A DNA stretch of 51,766 nucleotides from Chryseobacterium sp. Leaf405 (GTDB taxonomy: Bacteria; Bacteroidota; Bacteroidia; Flavobacteriales; Weeksellaceae), in contig NZ_LMQN01000004.1 in the NCBI RefSeq assembly GCF_001425355.1, positions 50,809 through 102,574 on the forward strand. The letters are read 5' to 3'. The position numbers and the translations under genes are program-made. The notes under the pieces are model-generated. The model worked only from the letters and a program-made list of their open reading frames with translations. It searched no databases and was not told the DNA's origin. Below are positions 44,943-51,766 of this stretch, in pieces; position 1 is the first letter of the stretch, and each line of letters opens with the position of its first letter.

Positions 44943-44976
44943 AATAATAAAAAAACCACCCTCGGATGAGGATGGT
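44943..44976 (-). terminator. Attenuator-type terminator upstream of ilvE
   Basis: Minus-strand ACCATCCTC and GAGGGTGGT form a 9-bp stem (one wobble) around ATCC, followed by a run of about seven T. It sits between the Ile-rich leader peptide and the ilvE ATG, the normal place for an amino-acid attenuator. Confidence 0.88.
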
Positions 44977-45021
44977 TATTTTAATGTATACTTTCTTAAA
45001 GTTCAACAATACCATCACTCA

Positions 45022-45078
45022 TCACCGGAACCCGATAATGACAATAATGATAATAATAATGTTGAATAATTTATTCAT
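45022..45078 (-). CDS. ilv operon leader peptide (18 aa, eight Ile codons)
   Basis: The minus-strand ORF reads MNKLFNIIIIIIVIIGFR and then TGA. Eight of 18 codons are isoleucine (six ATT, two ATC), with one valine and one leucine. It starts about 15 nt after the predicted transcription start and is followed by a Rho-independent terminator and then ilvE, which is the layout of translation-coupled attenuation: stalling of the ribosome at Ile codons when charged tRNA-Ile is scarce should prevent terminator formation. A competing antiterminator pairing was not worked out by hand. Confidence 0.85.
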   Translation of the reverse strand: MNKLFNIIIIIIVIIGFR

Positions 45079-45096
45079 TTCGTTGCTTTAACGATA

Positions 45097-45126
45097 CAAA
45101 TGTAGAATTTATTTTTAATTAAACAA
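45097..45126 (-). promoter_or_regulatory. Promoter of the ilv operon
   Basis: On the minus strand TTG (45126-45124) and TACATTTG (45104-45097) are separated by 19 nt, an ideal Bacteroidetes promoter. The predicted start is near 45093, 15 nt before the leader peptide ATG. Confidence 0.75.
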
Positions 45127-45378
45127 GCGTTTTTATAACTATTTTTAAAAAATTCATAAAATCGATAAAAATTCAATTAGATTAGATTTAATTTTATAGT
45201 ATCTGAAAATAAATAATTTCTGTGACAAAACTTGTAGAGATTTTCTTTTATAAATTCAAACAAAAAAACATCAAATCATATTCAAAAATTATCGATTAAA
45301 ACAACAAAATTACATCACCTTTTATATTCAATTTCTACAATCATTTTTTTTAAATTTTCAGGATTTGAAAAATTAGTC

Positions 45379-45386
45379 TACCTTTG
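45379..45386 (+). promoter_or_regulatory. -7 promoter element of the SAM-riboswitch transcript
   Basis: TACCTTTG followed by GC fits TAnnTTTG; the predicted start (about 45390) is just 5 nt before the riboswitch P1 helix begins. A -33 TTG at standard distance is not evident. Confidence 0.6.
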
Positions 45387-45394
45387 CAGTAGAC

Positions 45395-45494
45395 TTATCG
45401 AGAAAGGCGGAGGGATTTGGCCCTGTGAAACCTTAGCAACCGGCAGATTCTATCATGTAAAGGTGCTAATTCCAACCCAAAAGGGGGAAGATAA
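45395..45494 (+). ncRNA. SAM-I (S-box) riboswitch
   Basis: The 100-nt segment has P1 (TTATC pairing with GATAA), the conserved GAGAAAGGCGGAGGGAT, GGCCCTGTGAAACCT and AGCAACCGGC cores, the GTAAAGGTGCTAATTCC block and the closing GGGGGAAGATAA, all diagnostic of SAM-I aptamers. It controls the TonB-dependent receptor and the APC permease downstream by sensing S-adenosylmethionine. The expression platform is expected to be a terminator (see next entry). Confidence 0.93.
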
Positions 45495-45498
45495 CTGA

Positions 45499-45541
45499 TG
45501 TCAATATTATTTCAATATTCCATTTCTTGACAGTCTTTTTT
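45499..45541 (+). terminator. Probable expression-platform terminator of the SAM riboswitch
   Basis: TGTCAA (45499-45504) pairs with TTGACA (45527-45532), with an internal AATATT...AATATT pairing, and a T-run at 45536-45541. The stem is only 6 bp; read as the off-state hairpin that forms when SAM is bound. Confidence 0.5.
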
Positions 45542-45590
45542 ATGGATTTATATCCAAATGATCTATTATTAAAAATTATTTAAACGAACA

Positions 45591-48011
45591 ATGAAAAAGC
45601 TCAGCATTTCTGTATTAATGCTTGGTGCAGTATGGGTTTCTGCACAAGAAGTTGAAAAGGAAAAACAGATAGAAGATGTTATTATTGTAGGTAACAGAAA
45701 CAATAAAAGAACAAAAATTGATACACCCGTTCCGGTGGACATCATCAACATAGATAAAATTCAAAAATCAGCACCACAGACAACTGTTCAGGATCTTTTA
45801 AATTATGTAATTCCTTCCTTCAATTCAGTACGACAGTCTTCTTCGGATGGTACGGAACATATTGATCCTGTTTCTTTGCGTGGTTTAGGACCGGATCAGG
45901 TTTTGGTTTTAGTGAACGGAAAAAGAAGACATACAACTTCATTAGTCAATTATCAAAATACCGTTGGAAATGGTTCTGTCGGCACAGATTTAAGTACTAT
46001 TCCTGTTATTGCAATCGACAGAATTGAAGTTTTAAGAGACGGTGCAGCTGCCCAATATGGTTCTGATGCCATTGCCGGAGTCATTAATATTATTCTTAAA
46101 AAAAATATCGGTGCAACGGCAAGTGCAACGTACGGAATTTCGGGACGAAATGACGGAGAAACGTATCAAGCTGGCGTTAATTACGGAACTTCTTTAGGAA
46201 AACAGGACAGTTTTGTCAATTTATCTTTACAATTAAATTATCGTGGAAAGACTACCCGTACACAGAATCACAATTTGGATATTTATGGTGATAATTTTGC
46301 GTATGATTTCGCTGATGATCCTGTTGCAGCAAGAGCTTTGGATGATCAAAAGATTCGTGAGAACGGTTTGACCCGTGATGACTTCAATTTCCAGATCGGT
46401 GATGCGCAAATCAAACAGGCGCAATTATTTTTTAATGCAGAATATCCTTTCAATGAACAATTCAAACTGTATACTTTTGGAGGTTTCAGTTTAAAAGAAG
46501 GAAAAGGATTTGGATTCAGAAGACTTCCAAGTGAAAAATCTAATATCGTTGAATCTATTTATCCGAACGGTTTTCAAGCATCTTTAGGTTCGCAGATTTA
46601 TGATTTCTCTTACGCTGTAGGAACAAAATATAATGCTAACAATTGGCTGGTTGATGTAAGCAATACTTTCGGCAGCAATACGTTCAATTATAATGTTGAC
46701 AATACCAATAATGCATCATTAGGAGTAAATTCACCGACAAGTTTTTACGCCGGAGCGCACAGTTTTCTCCAAAATACCATTAACCTTGATGTTTCTAAAA
46801 ATTTAAACCAGTTCAATATTGCATTCGGTGGAGAATTCAGATTTGAACAATATCAGATAAAAGCCGGAGACGAAGCCTCTTACACTCAATATGATGTTAA
46901 TGGAAATGTTGCCACAGAAGGTTCAACTGTTTTAGGAAACGGTGGCTCGCAGTCTTTTATCGGTTTTTCTCCTGATAATGCTTTGAAAAAATCAAGAAAC
47001 TCAACGGCCATTTATGCTGATATTTCTTATGATTTAGATAAAAAATTTAATGTAGATTTAGCCGGAAGGTTTGAAAATTATTCAGATTTTGGAAGTACCC
47101 TGAACGGAAAATTAGCTTTACGTTATGAATTTATTAAAAATTATGCGATTCGCGGAGCGGTAGGAACAGGTTTCAGAGCGCCATCTTTACAACAGCAATA
47201 TTTTAATAATTCTTACGCCGATATTTCTACTTCAGGTTCAGGAATCGTTACTAAAGGTATTTTCACCAACGACAGCGCCGCTGCACAGGCATTAGGTTTT
47301 GATAAACTGAAACAGGAAACTTCAGTTAATGGAAGTGTCGGATTTACGTTAAAACCAGCCAACAGGCTTTTCATCACATTAGACGGATATTTCATTAAAG
47401 TTAAAGACAGAATTGTTATTACCAGCAATATTACCGACCCAAGATTGGAAGAATATGGTGTAGAAAGTGGGAGGTTTTTCGCCAATGCTATCGATACGGA
47501 AACCAAAGGGGTTGATTTGGTTATAACCTATGACTGGAAAATAGGTGGCGGAAATTTGAATATTAATCTAGCCGGAAATTACACAGAAACAAAAATTACA
47601 GATTTCCATTTTCCAGAGAATTTGGGAACGCCGCAGAACGAATTTTTTGGACCGGATCAGATCAATATCATCGAAACGCTTTCGCCAAAAACTAAAGCAA
47701 CTTTGGGCTTAAATTATAGCATTGACAAGTTTAGTTTTATGGTGAGAAATACCTATTTCGGAAAAGTGATTAGAGACGGTTATCCGTTTGGTGGTGTTCA
47801 GGAATTTGCTCCAAAATTGGTTACGGATATTAGTGTAGGATATGATATTACGAAAAACATTAACCTTACCATCGGCGCCAATAATGCTTTCGATGTTTTC
47901 CCGGATTTGCAGATTTATGAAAATTCTTATTACGGAGTTTTCAAATATGCGCCTGTGCAAATGGGAACTTTGGGAAGTTATTTCTTTGGAAGAGTGAATT
48001 TTAATTTTTAA
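45591..48011 (+). CDS. TonB-dependent outer-membrane receptor under SAM riboswitch control
   Basis: An 806-aa receptor with a signal peptide (1-about 19, MKKLSISVLMLGAVWVSAQE), a TonB box-like IEDVIIVGNRN, a plug domain (about 40-165; QDLLNYVIPSFNSVR, VSLRGLGPDQVLVLVNGKRRH, IDRIEVLRDGAAAQYGSDAIAGVINI) and a 22-strand barrel ending in an aromatic C-terminus (GRVNFNF). It has no carboxypeptidase-like N-terminal domain, so it is not SusC-like. It sits behind a SAM-I riboswitch and is followed 56 nt later by an APC amino acid permease, so its substrate is probably methionine or a methionine-containing compound; the sequence alone does not fix it. Confidence 0.9.
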   Translation: MKKLSISVLMLGAVWVSAQEVEKEKQIEDVIIVGNRNNKRTKIDTPVPVDIINIDKIQKSAPQTTVQDLLNYVIPSFNSVRQSSSDGTEHIDPVSLRGLGPDQVLVLVNGKRRHTTSLVNYQNTVGNGSVGTDLSTIPVIAIDRIEVLRDGAAAQYGSDAIAGVINIILKKNIGATASATYGISGRNDGETYQAGVNYGTSLGKQDSFVNLSLQLNYRGKTTRTQNHNLDIYGDNFAYDFADDPVAARALDDQKIRENGLTRDDFNFQIGDAQIKQAQLFFNAEYPFNEQFKLYTFGGFSLKEGKGFGFRRLPSEKSNIVESIYPNGFQASLGSQIYDFSYAVGTKYNANNWLVDVSNTFGSNTFNYNVDNTNNASLGVNSPTSFYAGAHSFLQNTINLDVSKNLNQFNIAFGGEFRFEQYQIKAGDEASYTQYDVNGNVATEGSTVLGNGGSQSFIGFSPDNALKKSRNSTAIYADISYDLDKKFNVDLAGRFENYSDFGSTLNGKLALRYEFIKNYAIRGAVGTGFRAPSLQQQYFNNSYADISTSGSGIVTKGIFTNDSAAAQALGFDKLKQETSVNGSVGFTLKPANRLFITLDGYFIKVKDRIVITSNITDPRLEEYGVESGRFFANAIDTETKGVDLVITYDWKIGGGNLNINLAGNYTETKITDFHFPENLGTPQNEFFGPDQINIIETLSPKTKATLGLNYSIDKFSFMVRNTYFGKVIRDGYPFGGVQEFAPKLVTDISVGYDITKNINLTIGANNAFDVFPDLQIYENSYYGVFKYAPVQMGTLGSYFFGRVNFNF

Positions 48012-48067
48012 TTAATTTCATTTCTTAAAAACTGAAAAGAACAAAATTTATCAACATTATTATTTAG

Positions 48068-49387
48068 ATGAATACACCTGAACATAAAATCGGTTGGAAA
48101 ACCGCCGTCGCTATCGTTGTTTCCAATATGATCGGAACGGGAATTTTTACGACACTGGGATTTCAGTTGGTAGATATTACCAATACCTACAGCATTTTTC
48201 TGCTTTGGGGAATTGGCGGAATTTTAGCATTGTTCGGGGCGTTTTGTTACGCTGAATTAGGCGTTAATTTTAAAGGAAACGGCGGCGATTATATTTATTT
48301 AAAAGAAACCTACCACCCGATTTTAGGATATCTGGTAAGCTGGATTTCCTTGATTATCGGATTTTCGTCACCTGTTGCGCTGGCAGCACTGGCAATGTCA
48401 AAATATCTTTCCGTTTTTGATTTTACTTTTGGAATTCCTTTTTCGATTGCCATAATTTTTCTGGTGGCAATTTCTTTGTCTTTTAGTTTAAAAGGTTCGA
48501 GCCGATTTCATAACTTTTTTACTTTCATTAAAATAGCATTTATTATTATTTTGATTATTTTAGGCGTTGTCCTTTCTGAACCGAATTCTATCGGAAACAG
48601 TCTGAATTTTGGAAATTCCTGGGGAAAAGAAATCATGCTCCCTGCTTTTGCAACCTCCCTAGTTTTTGTAACATATTCTTACACAGGATGGAATTCTGCT
48701 TCTTATATTGCAGGAGAAATCGATAATGTCCATAAAAATCTTCCAAAATCATTAATTATAGGAACGGTTTTCGTGACGGTTTGCTATGTTTTGATTAATT
48801 ATATTATGTTGAAACACGCTCCAGTTCATCAATTAGCCGGAAAGGAAGATGTAATGGGTGAAGCCGCCAATAATATGTTGGGAATTTCATTCGGAAAGGT
48901 TGTTAATGTTTTTATTGCTTTACAGCTGGTGGCGACCATCAGCGGTTATCTTTGGGTTGGTTCGAGGCTGACTCAGGCTTTTGCGAAAGAAAATCGACTA
49001 TGGAAATCGTTATCAGTTAACAATAAAAAAGGAATTCCTGTTCGTGCCATTTTTGCCCATGCTGTAATTGCAACGATTATTATTCTGTCGGGAAGTTTTA
49101 AAGAGATTTTTGTGTATACCGCTTTTATTCTTCAGCTATTTGCAAGTTTGGCGATTTCTACAGTGTATTTTATTAAAAAAAATCAGCGGAAAATATTTAA
49201 GTCTAATTTGTTTTATATTTTCCCTACTGTTTTTCTGCTGTTCAGCATTTACATTTTATATTTTACCTTTATTAATAATCCAAAAGAAAGCATTATTGGA
49301 TTGGGAATTATCGCAGTCGGACTTATTTTATATTTGGTTGATAAAAAATCTTTAAGGAAAATTAAAAAGAAAAGTACAGCTGATTAA
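48068..49387 (+). CDS. APC family amino acid permease
   Basis: A 439-aa inner-membrane transporter with about 12 hydrophobic segments. The N-terminal KTAVAIVVSNMIGTGIFTTLGFQL is the APC-family TM1 with its Gly-rich unwound helix, followed by FCYAELGVNFKGNGGDYIYLKETY, and SYTGWNSASYIAGEIDNVHKNLPKSLIIG, a segment typical of the LAT/APC type. It follows the riboswitch-controlled TonB receptor by 56 nt with no terminator visible between, so it is likely the inner-membrane partner of that receptor. Substrate likely methionine by the riboswitch logic. Confidence 0.88.
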   Translation: MNTPEHKIGWKTAVAIVVSNMIGTGIFTTLGFQLVDITNTYSIFLLWGIGGILALFGAFCYAELGVNFKGNGGDYIYLKETYHPILGYLVSWISLIIGFSSPVALAALAMSKYLSVFDFTFGIPFSIAIIFLVAISLSFSLKGSSRFHNFFTFIKIAFIIILIILGVVLSEPNSIGNSLNFGNSWGKEIMLPAFATSLVFVTYSYTGWNSASYIAGEIDNVHKNLPKSLIIGTVFVTVCYVLINYIMLKHAPVHQLAGKEDVMGEAANNMLGISFGKVVNVFIALQLVATISGYLWVGSRLTQAFAKENRLWKSLSVNNKKGIPVRAIFAHAVIATIIILSGSFKEIFVYTAFILQLFASLAISTVYFIKKNQRKIFKSNLFYIFPTVFLLFSIYILYFTFINNPKESIIGLGIIAVGLILYLVDKKSLRKIKKKSTAD

Positions 49388-49391
49388 ATTG

Positions 49392-49399
49392 TAAATTTG
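49392..49399 (+). promoter_or_regulatory. -7 promoter element of the MocR regulator gene
   Basis: TAAATTTG matches TAnnTTTG and predicts a start at about 49403, inside the CGGTACAG site that follows. Confidence 0.55.
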
Positions 49400-49401
49400 T
49401 A

Positions 49402-49409
49402 CGGTACAG
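49402..49409 (-). promoter_or_regulatory. Candidate MocR operator CTGTACCG at its own start site
   Basis: The plus strand reads CGGTACAG (CTGTACCG on minus), the same word that occurs twice before the next gene. It overlaps the expected transcription start of the MocR gene, a repressing position. A weaker GTACAG lies at 49374-49379. Confidence 0.55.
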
Positions 49410-49424
49410 TTTTTTTTTGATTTA

Positions 49425-50831
49425 ATGATGAGAGATTACAAATATTCTATATTCACTTCCATAATTGAAGAAAATATTAATAACGGAATTTTAAGACCCG
49501 GAGATCAACTACCTTCAATAAGAAAAATAAAAAAAGACTACAGCCTGAGCATCAGTTCTGTACAAAGCGGATATGATTATCTGGTTTTTAAAGGATTGGT
49601 AAAGAGTAATCCACGTTCCGGTTTTACCGTCAATCTTCAAACGAAAAAAATATTAAAAGAACCGATGCCTGTCGCATCATTAGTTCCGATAAATTCTGTA
49701 TTCCGAAAAAATTTAAACCTTACATCTTACCGAAATCAGAACACTGAAATCACTTCTCTAAATGCAGCAGTACCTTCTGATTTTCTGATACCACAAAAAC
49801 TGGTTCTTAAGACAATGCAACAGATAATCCGTGAGAAAGGAGCATCACTTCTACGATATTATCCTACCAATGGAAGCGAAAAACTCAGAGAATTGCTCTC
49901 CAAACGTTCTGCATTACATGGCGCATCTTTACAACAAGACGAAATATTAATTACAGATGGTGCTTTACAGGCACTTTATATTGCACTGGCGGTCACTACG
50001 AACCCTAACGATATTATTGCAGTCGAAAGTCCGTGTGTATTTTCTGTTCTTGAAGTTATTGCCAACCTGCGTCTTCGGACAATTGAAATTCCAGTAAAAA
50101 GTGACACTGGTTTTGATACAGATTCACTCAAAAAAGCCTGCATTCAAAATACCATTAAGGCAATTGTTGTAACTCCTAATTTCCATAACCCAACAGGACT
50201 ATTAATGACTGATGAAAAGAAAAAAGAAATCTACAATATTGCATCTTTTCATGATATCCCGATCATTGAAAATGATATTTATGGTGATCTTTATTTTAGC
50301 GGATCAAGACCTTCGAATATAAAGAATTTCGATAACACTGGTTTGGTTCTTACCTTTTCTTCATTTTCAAAAACTCTTGCACCTGGAATACGTTTAGGCT
50401 GGCTTTCCGCAGGCCGTTATCTTGAAAAAGCAGAAACAATGAAATTTTCTCTTGGCAGATCTGTATCACCAATGAATCAGGAAGTTATATTAAAATTGCT
50501 TTCAACATCCGGCTATGACAGACATTTGCGTGTTTTCCGACATCATCTGGAACATCAGGCAATTAAGCTTGTTAATCAATTTAATGAATATTTTCCCGAA
50601 AATTCCTATACTCCAATTCCAAAAGGCGGATACAGCGTTTGGACTCAGCTACCACCAAAAACCGACATGCTATTTTTTAATACTATCTGTGAAAAATTTG
50701 GCATCACTTTTACTCCCGGAACAACATTCTCATTTACAAACTCTTACGATAAATTCTTCAGAACAGTATTTTCTCAGCAAATTACAGATAAAAGTCTTGA
50801 TGCCATTAAAAAAATTGGACGTTCACTATAA
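49425..50831 (+). CDS. MocR family (GntR-HTH/aminotransferase) transcriptional regulator
   Basis: A 468-aa chimera: GntR winged helix-turn-helix (1-about 75; GDQLPSIRKIKKDYSLSISSVQSGYDYL...GLVKSNPRSGFTV) joined to a class I aminotransferase-like domain (about 110-468; YYPTNGSEKLRELL, TPNFHNPTG, NDIYGDLYF). The PLP Lys is in LTFSSFSKTLAPGIRLGW (about 313). It would bind PLP and an amino acid or pyridoxal as ligand. Two ATG codons lie in tandem (49425 and 49428). CTGTACCG sites occur both at its own start site and upstream of the next gene, so it probably represses itself and activates that gene, as MocR proteins often do. Confidence 0.9.
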   Translation: MMRDYKYSIFTSIIEENINNGILRPGDQLPSIRKIKKDYSLSISSVQSGYDYLVFKGLVKSNPRSGFTVNLQTKKILKEPMPVASLVPINSVFRKNLNLTSYRNQNTEITSLNAAVPSDFLIPQKLVLKTMQQIIREKGASLLRYYPTNGSEKLRELLSKRSALHGASLQQDEILITDGALQALYIALAVTTNPNDIIAVESPCVFSVLEVIANLRLRTIEIPVKSDTGFDTDSLKKACIQNTIKAIVVTPNFHNPTGLLMTDEKKKEIYNIASFHDIPIIENDIYGDLYFSGSRPSNIKNFDNTGLVLTFSSFSKTLAPGIRLGWLSAGRYLEKAETMKFSLGRSVSPMNQEVILKLLSTSGYDRHLRVFRHHLEHQAIKLVNQFNEYFPENSYTPIPKGGYSVWTQLPPKTDMLFFNTICEKFGITFTPGTTFSFTNSYDKFFRTVFSQQITDKSLDAIKKIGRSL

Positions 50832-50837
50832 ACTAAC

Positions 50838-50845
50838 TGTACCGA
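50838..50845 (+). promoter_or_regulatory. Candidate MocR operator, distal copy
   Basis: CTGTACCG, 24 nt upstream of a second identical copy. Its centre lies at about -61 relative to the predicted start of the GNAT-like gene. Confidence 0.55.
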
Positions 50846-50861
50846 TTCTTTTTTACATTTC

Positions 50862-50869
50862 TGTACCGT
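50862..50869 (+). promoter_or_regulatory. Candidate MocR operator, proximal copy
   Basis: CTGTACCG, centred at about -37 relative to the predicted start, in the place of a -33 element, which is otherwise absent. This arrangement of direct repeats suits an activator. Confidence 0.55.
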
Positions 50870-50890
50870 AAGCGATCTATTCCTACACCC

Positions 50891-50898
50891 TATCTTTG
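50891..50898 (+). promoter_or_regulatory. -7 promoter element of the GNAT-like gene
   Basis: TATCTTTG matches TAnnTTTG; the predicted start (about 50902) gives a leader of about 13 nt. Confidence 0.6.
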
Positions 50899-50915
50899 TT
50901 TTAAATTAAAAATCA

Positions 50916-51425
50916 ATGGATATTATATCAAAATTTACTGTAGGTTCAGAAAAAAGTATAGATCAACTTTTTGATCTAAAAAAGATACAATTAAAAGAGA
51001 TGTACCAAGATATTCTCGACCACCATCAATTAGATATTTATATTAAAACTCAACTCAACCGCAGAGATGCTATCAATGAACTTAATGATCTCAGTACACA
51101 AATGATTACAGTTTTTGTTGATGATGAACCTGTTGGATATGCCATTATTAAAAGTTCTTTTAATCAGCCCAAAATACTGGATGGAAAAAAAGCTGTTGAA
51201 CTGTCTTCATTTTTCATTTTATCTGAGCATAATAATTACGAGATAAGGCTCTCATTATGGCAAAAATGTTTTTCTGTAACCCGTTCTTATTGTCATTGGA
51301 TAGAGATTTTACAAAACAATCCGTTAATTTCTTTCTTGGAAGGTCTCAATTTCAGAATACATGAAAAACTAAAGATGAAACCGTTTGAAGTTCCATCTTA
51401 TCTAATGATTAGAGAGATTAACTAA
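50916..51425 (+). CDS. GNAT-like acetyltransferase, putative MocR target
   Basis: A 169-aa soluble protein with a probable GNAT fold: LKKIQLKEMYQDILDHHQLD (alpha 1-2, about 22-41), the beta-strand pair QMITVFVDDEPVGYAIIKS (about 62-80) usual before the acetyl-CoA site, VELSSFFIL (about 94-102), and ENNPLISFLEGLNFRIHEK-like terminal segment. The canonical RxxGxG/A pyrophosphate loop is not clearly seen (IRLSLWQKCF is in its place), so activity with acetyl-CoA is uncertain. It lies downstream of the MocR gene, behind two CTGTACCG sites. The substrate is unknown; an amine or amino acid is plausible. Confidence 0.62.
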   Translation: MDIISKFTVGSEKSIDQLFDLKKIQLKEMYQDILDHHQLDIYIKTQLNRRDAINELNDLSTQMITVFVDDEPVGYAIIKSSFNQPKILDGKKAVELSSFFILSEHNNYEIRLSLWQKCFSVTRSYCHWIEILQNNPLISFLEGLNFRIHEKLKMKPFEVPSYLMIREIN

Positions 51426-51575
51426 TAATATTTACTTTGATTATTATCCTGATTAAAATTTGCTGTAACATTAAAATTCTTCTACATTTAAAACACGTTA
51501 ATTTTATCTGAAATAAACATCATCTTGTTGTGAATATTAAAATTATTAATATATTTACAAAAATAACACACAAGT

Positions 51576-51766
51576 ATGGAAGAAAATAACGCCTTTTTAG
51601 GTGGCATTTTAAACGATCCTGAAATGTTGGCAAAACACTTTTCCGGGAAGACATACCGCCAGTTCTCGGAAGAAAAACACAGTCCCCAGGTTTACAGTTT
51701 TATTTATATTGACGGGAAAGAATTTAAAGGTTCATGTCAGATTGAAATTATTCAGCATACAGGAAA
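51576..51766 (+). CDS. Partial gene at the right edge, possible VgrG-like protein
   Basis: An ORF opens with ATG at 51576 and runs off the window after 63 codons. It begins MEENNAFLGGILNDPEMLAK and continues with a segment VYSFIYIDGKEFKGSCQIEI (about 40-59), a strand-turn-strand as at the N-terminus of spike proteins of the VgrG type in this phylum. The resemblance is weak and the family assignment tentative. If right, contractile-system components may continue to the right of this window and be relevant to the PAAR-like cassette at 24.7-30.1 kb. Confidence 0.4.
   Translation, partial: MEENNAFLGGILNDPEMLAKHFSGKTYRQFSEEKHSPQVYSFIYIDGKEFKGSCQIEIIQHTG

Noticed and set aside
45127..45378. Possible small gene between the ilv promoter and the riboswitch promoter
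   Set aside because: Very AT-rich, all frames are closed within short distances and no start with protein-like composition is present.

Overview
The window reads as a chromosomal segment of a flavobacterium close to Chryseobacterium (family Weeksellaceae). This is inferred from AT-rich DNA, genes that start without clear Shine-Dalgarno sequences, promoters built on the Bacteroidetes -7 element TAnnTTTG (often followed by GC), type IX secretion (T9SS) C-terminal sorting domains, a 58-residue histone-like gene, a TonB-plug/MG2 surface protein, and gene families typical of that group. No database search was possible; all names come from motifs and recalled family sequences.

Layout. 1-2.5 kb: an initiator tRNA, then tsaC/sua5-type, yaaA and prmC. 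2.5-5.4 kb: a secreted T9SS pectate lyase whose promoter carries a perfect 16-bp LacI-type palindrome. 5.4-11.7 kb (minus): a topoisomerase IV operon, parE - small membrane protein - parC - lipoprotein - rhomboid protease. 12-15.3 kb: a LytTR regulator whose receiver has Asn at the phospho-acceptor site, a T9SS-sorted coiled-coil surface protein and a methionine-type aminotransferase. 15.3-23.6 kb: an AraC/SDR pair, a Gly-Gly-leader Cys-rich small peptide, ychF, ferritin, a GH10-like lipoprotein, typA and a DUF1294 protein.

24.2-30.2 kb is the main accessory island: a minus-strand, tightly coupled cassette of a 352-aa protein, a DUF4280 PAAR-like spike tip, a 983-aa protein of unknown family, a lipoprotein placed like an immunity protein, and a frameshifted membrane-protein remnant. 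A 15-nt sequence is repeated at both ends. It looks like an orphan type VI secretion (or related contractile system) effector/immunity module. A partial gene at the right edge may be a VgrG-like spike.

30.4-37.5 kb: an MG2/TonB-plug protein, tex, an RDD membrane protein, an M28 peptidase and the histone-like gene. 37.7-45.1 kb (minus): a complete ilvE-ilvD-ilvB-ilvN-ilvC-ilvA operon preceded by an 18-residue leader peptide with eight Ile codons and a terminator, a textbook attenuator arrangement. Divergently, 45.4-49.4 kb, a SAM-I riboswitch precedes a TonB-dependent receptor and an APC amino acid permease, suggesting a two-membrane methionine uptake route. 49.4-51.4 kb: a MocR regulator and a GNAT-like gene share CTGTACCG sites that sit over the regulator's start site but upstream of the target promoter. 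Together the last three blocks form a compact amino-acid-responsive region that uses attenuation, a riboswitch and a PLP-binding regulator.
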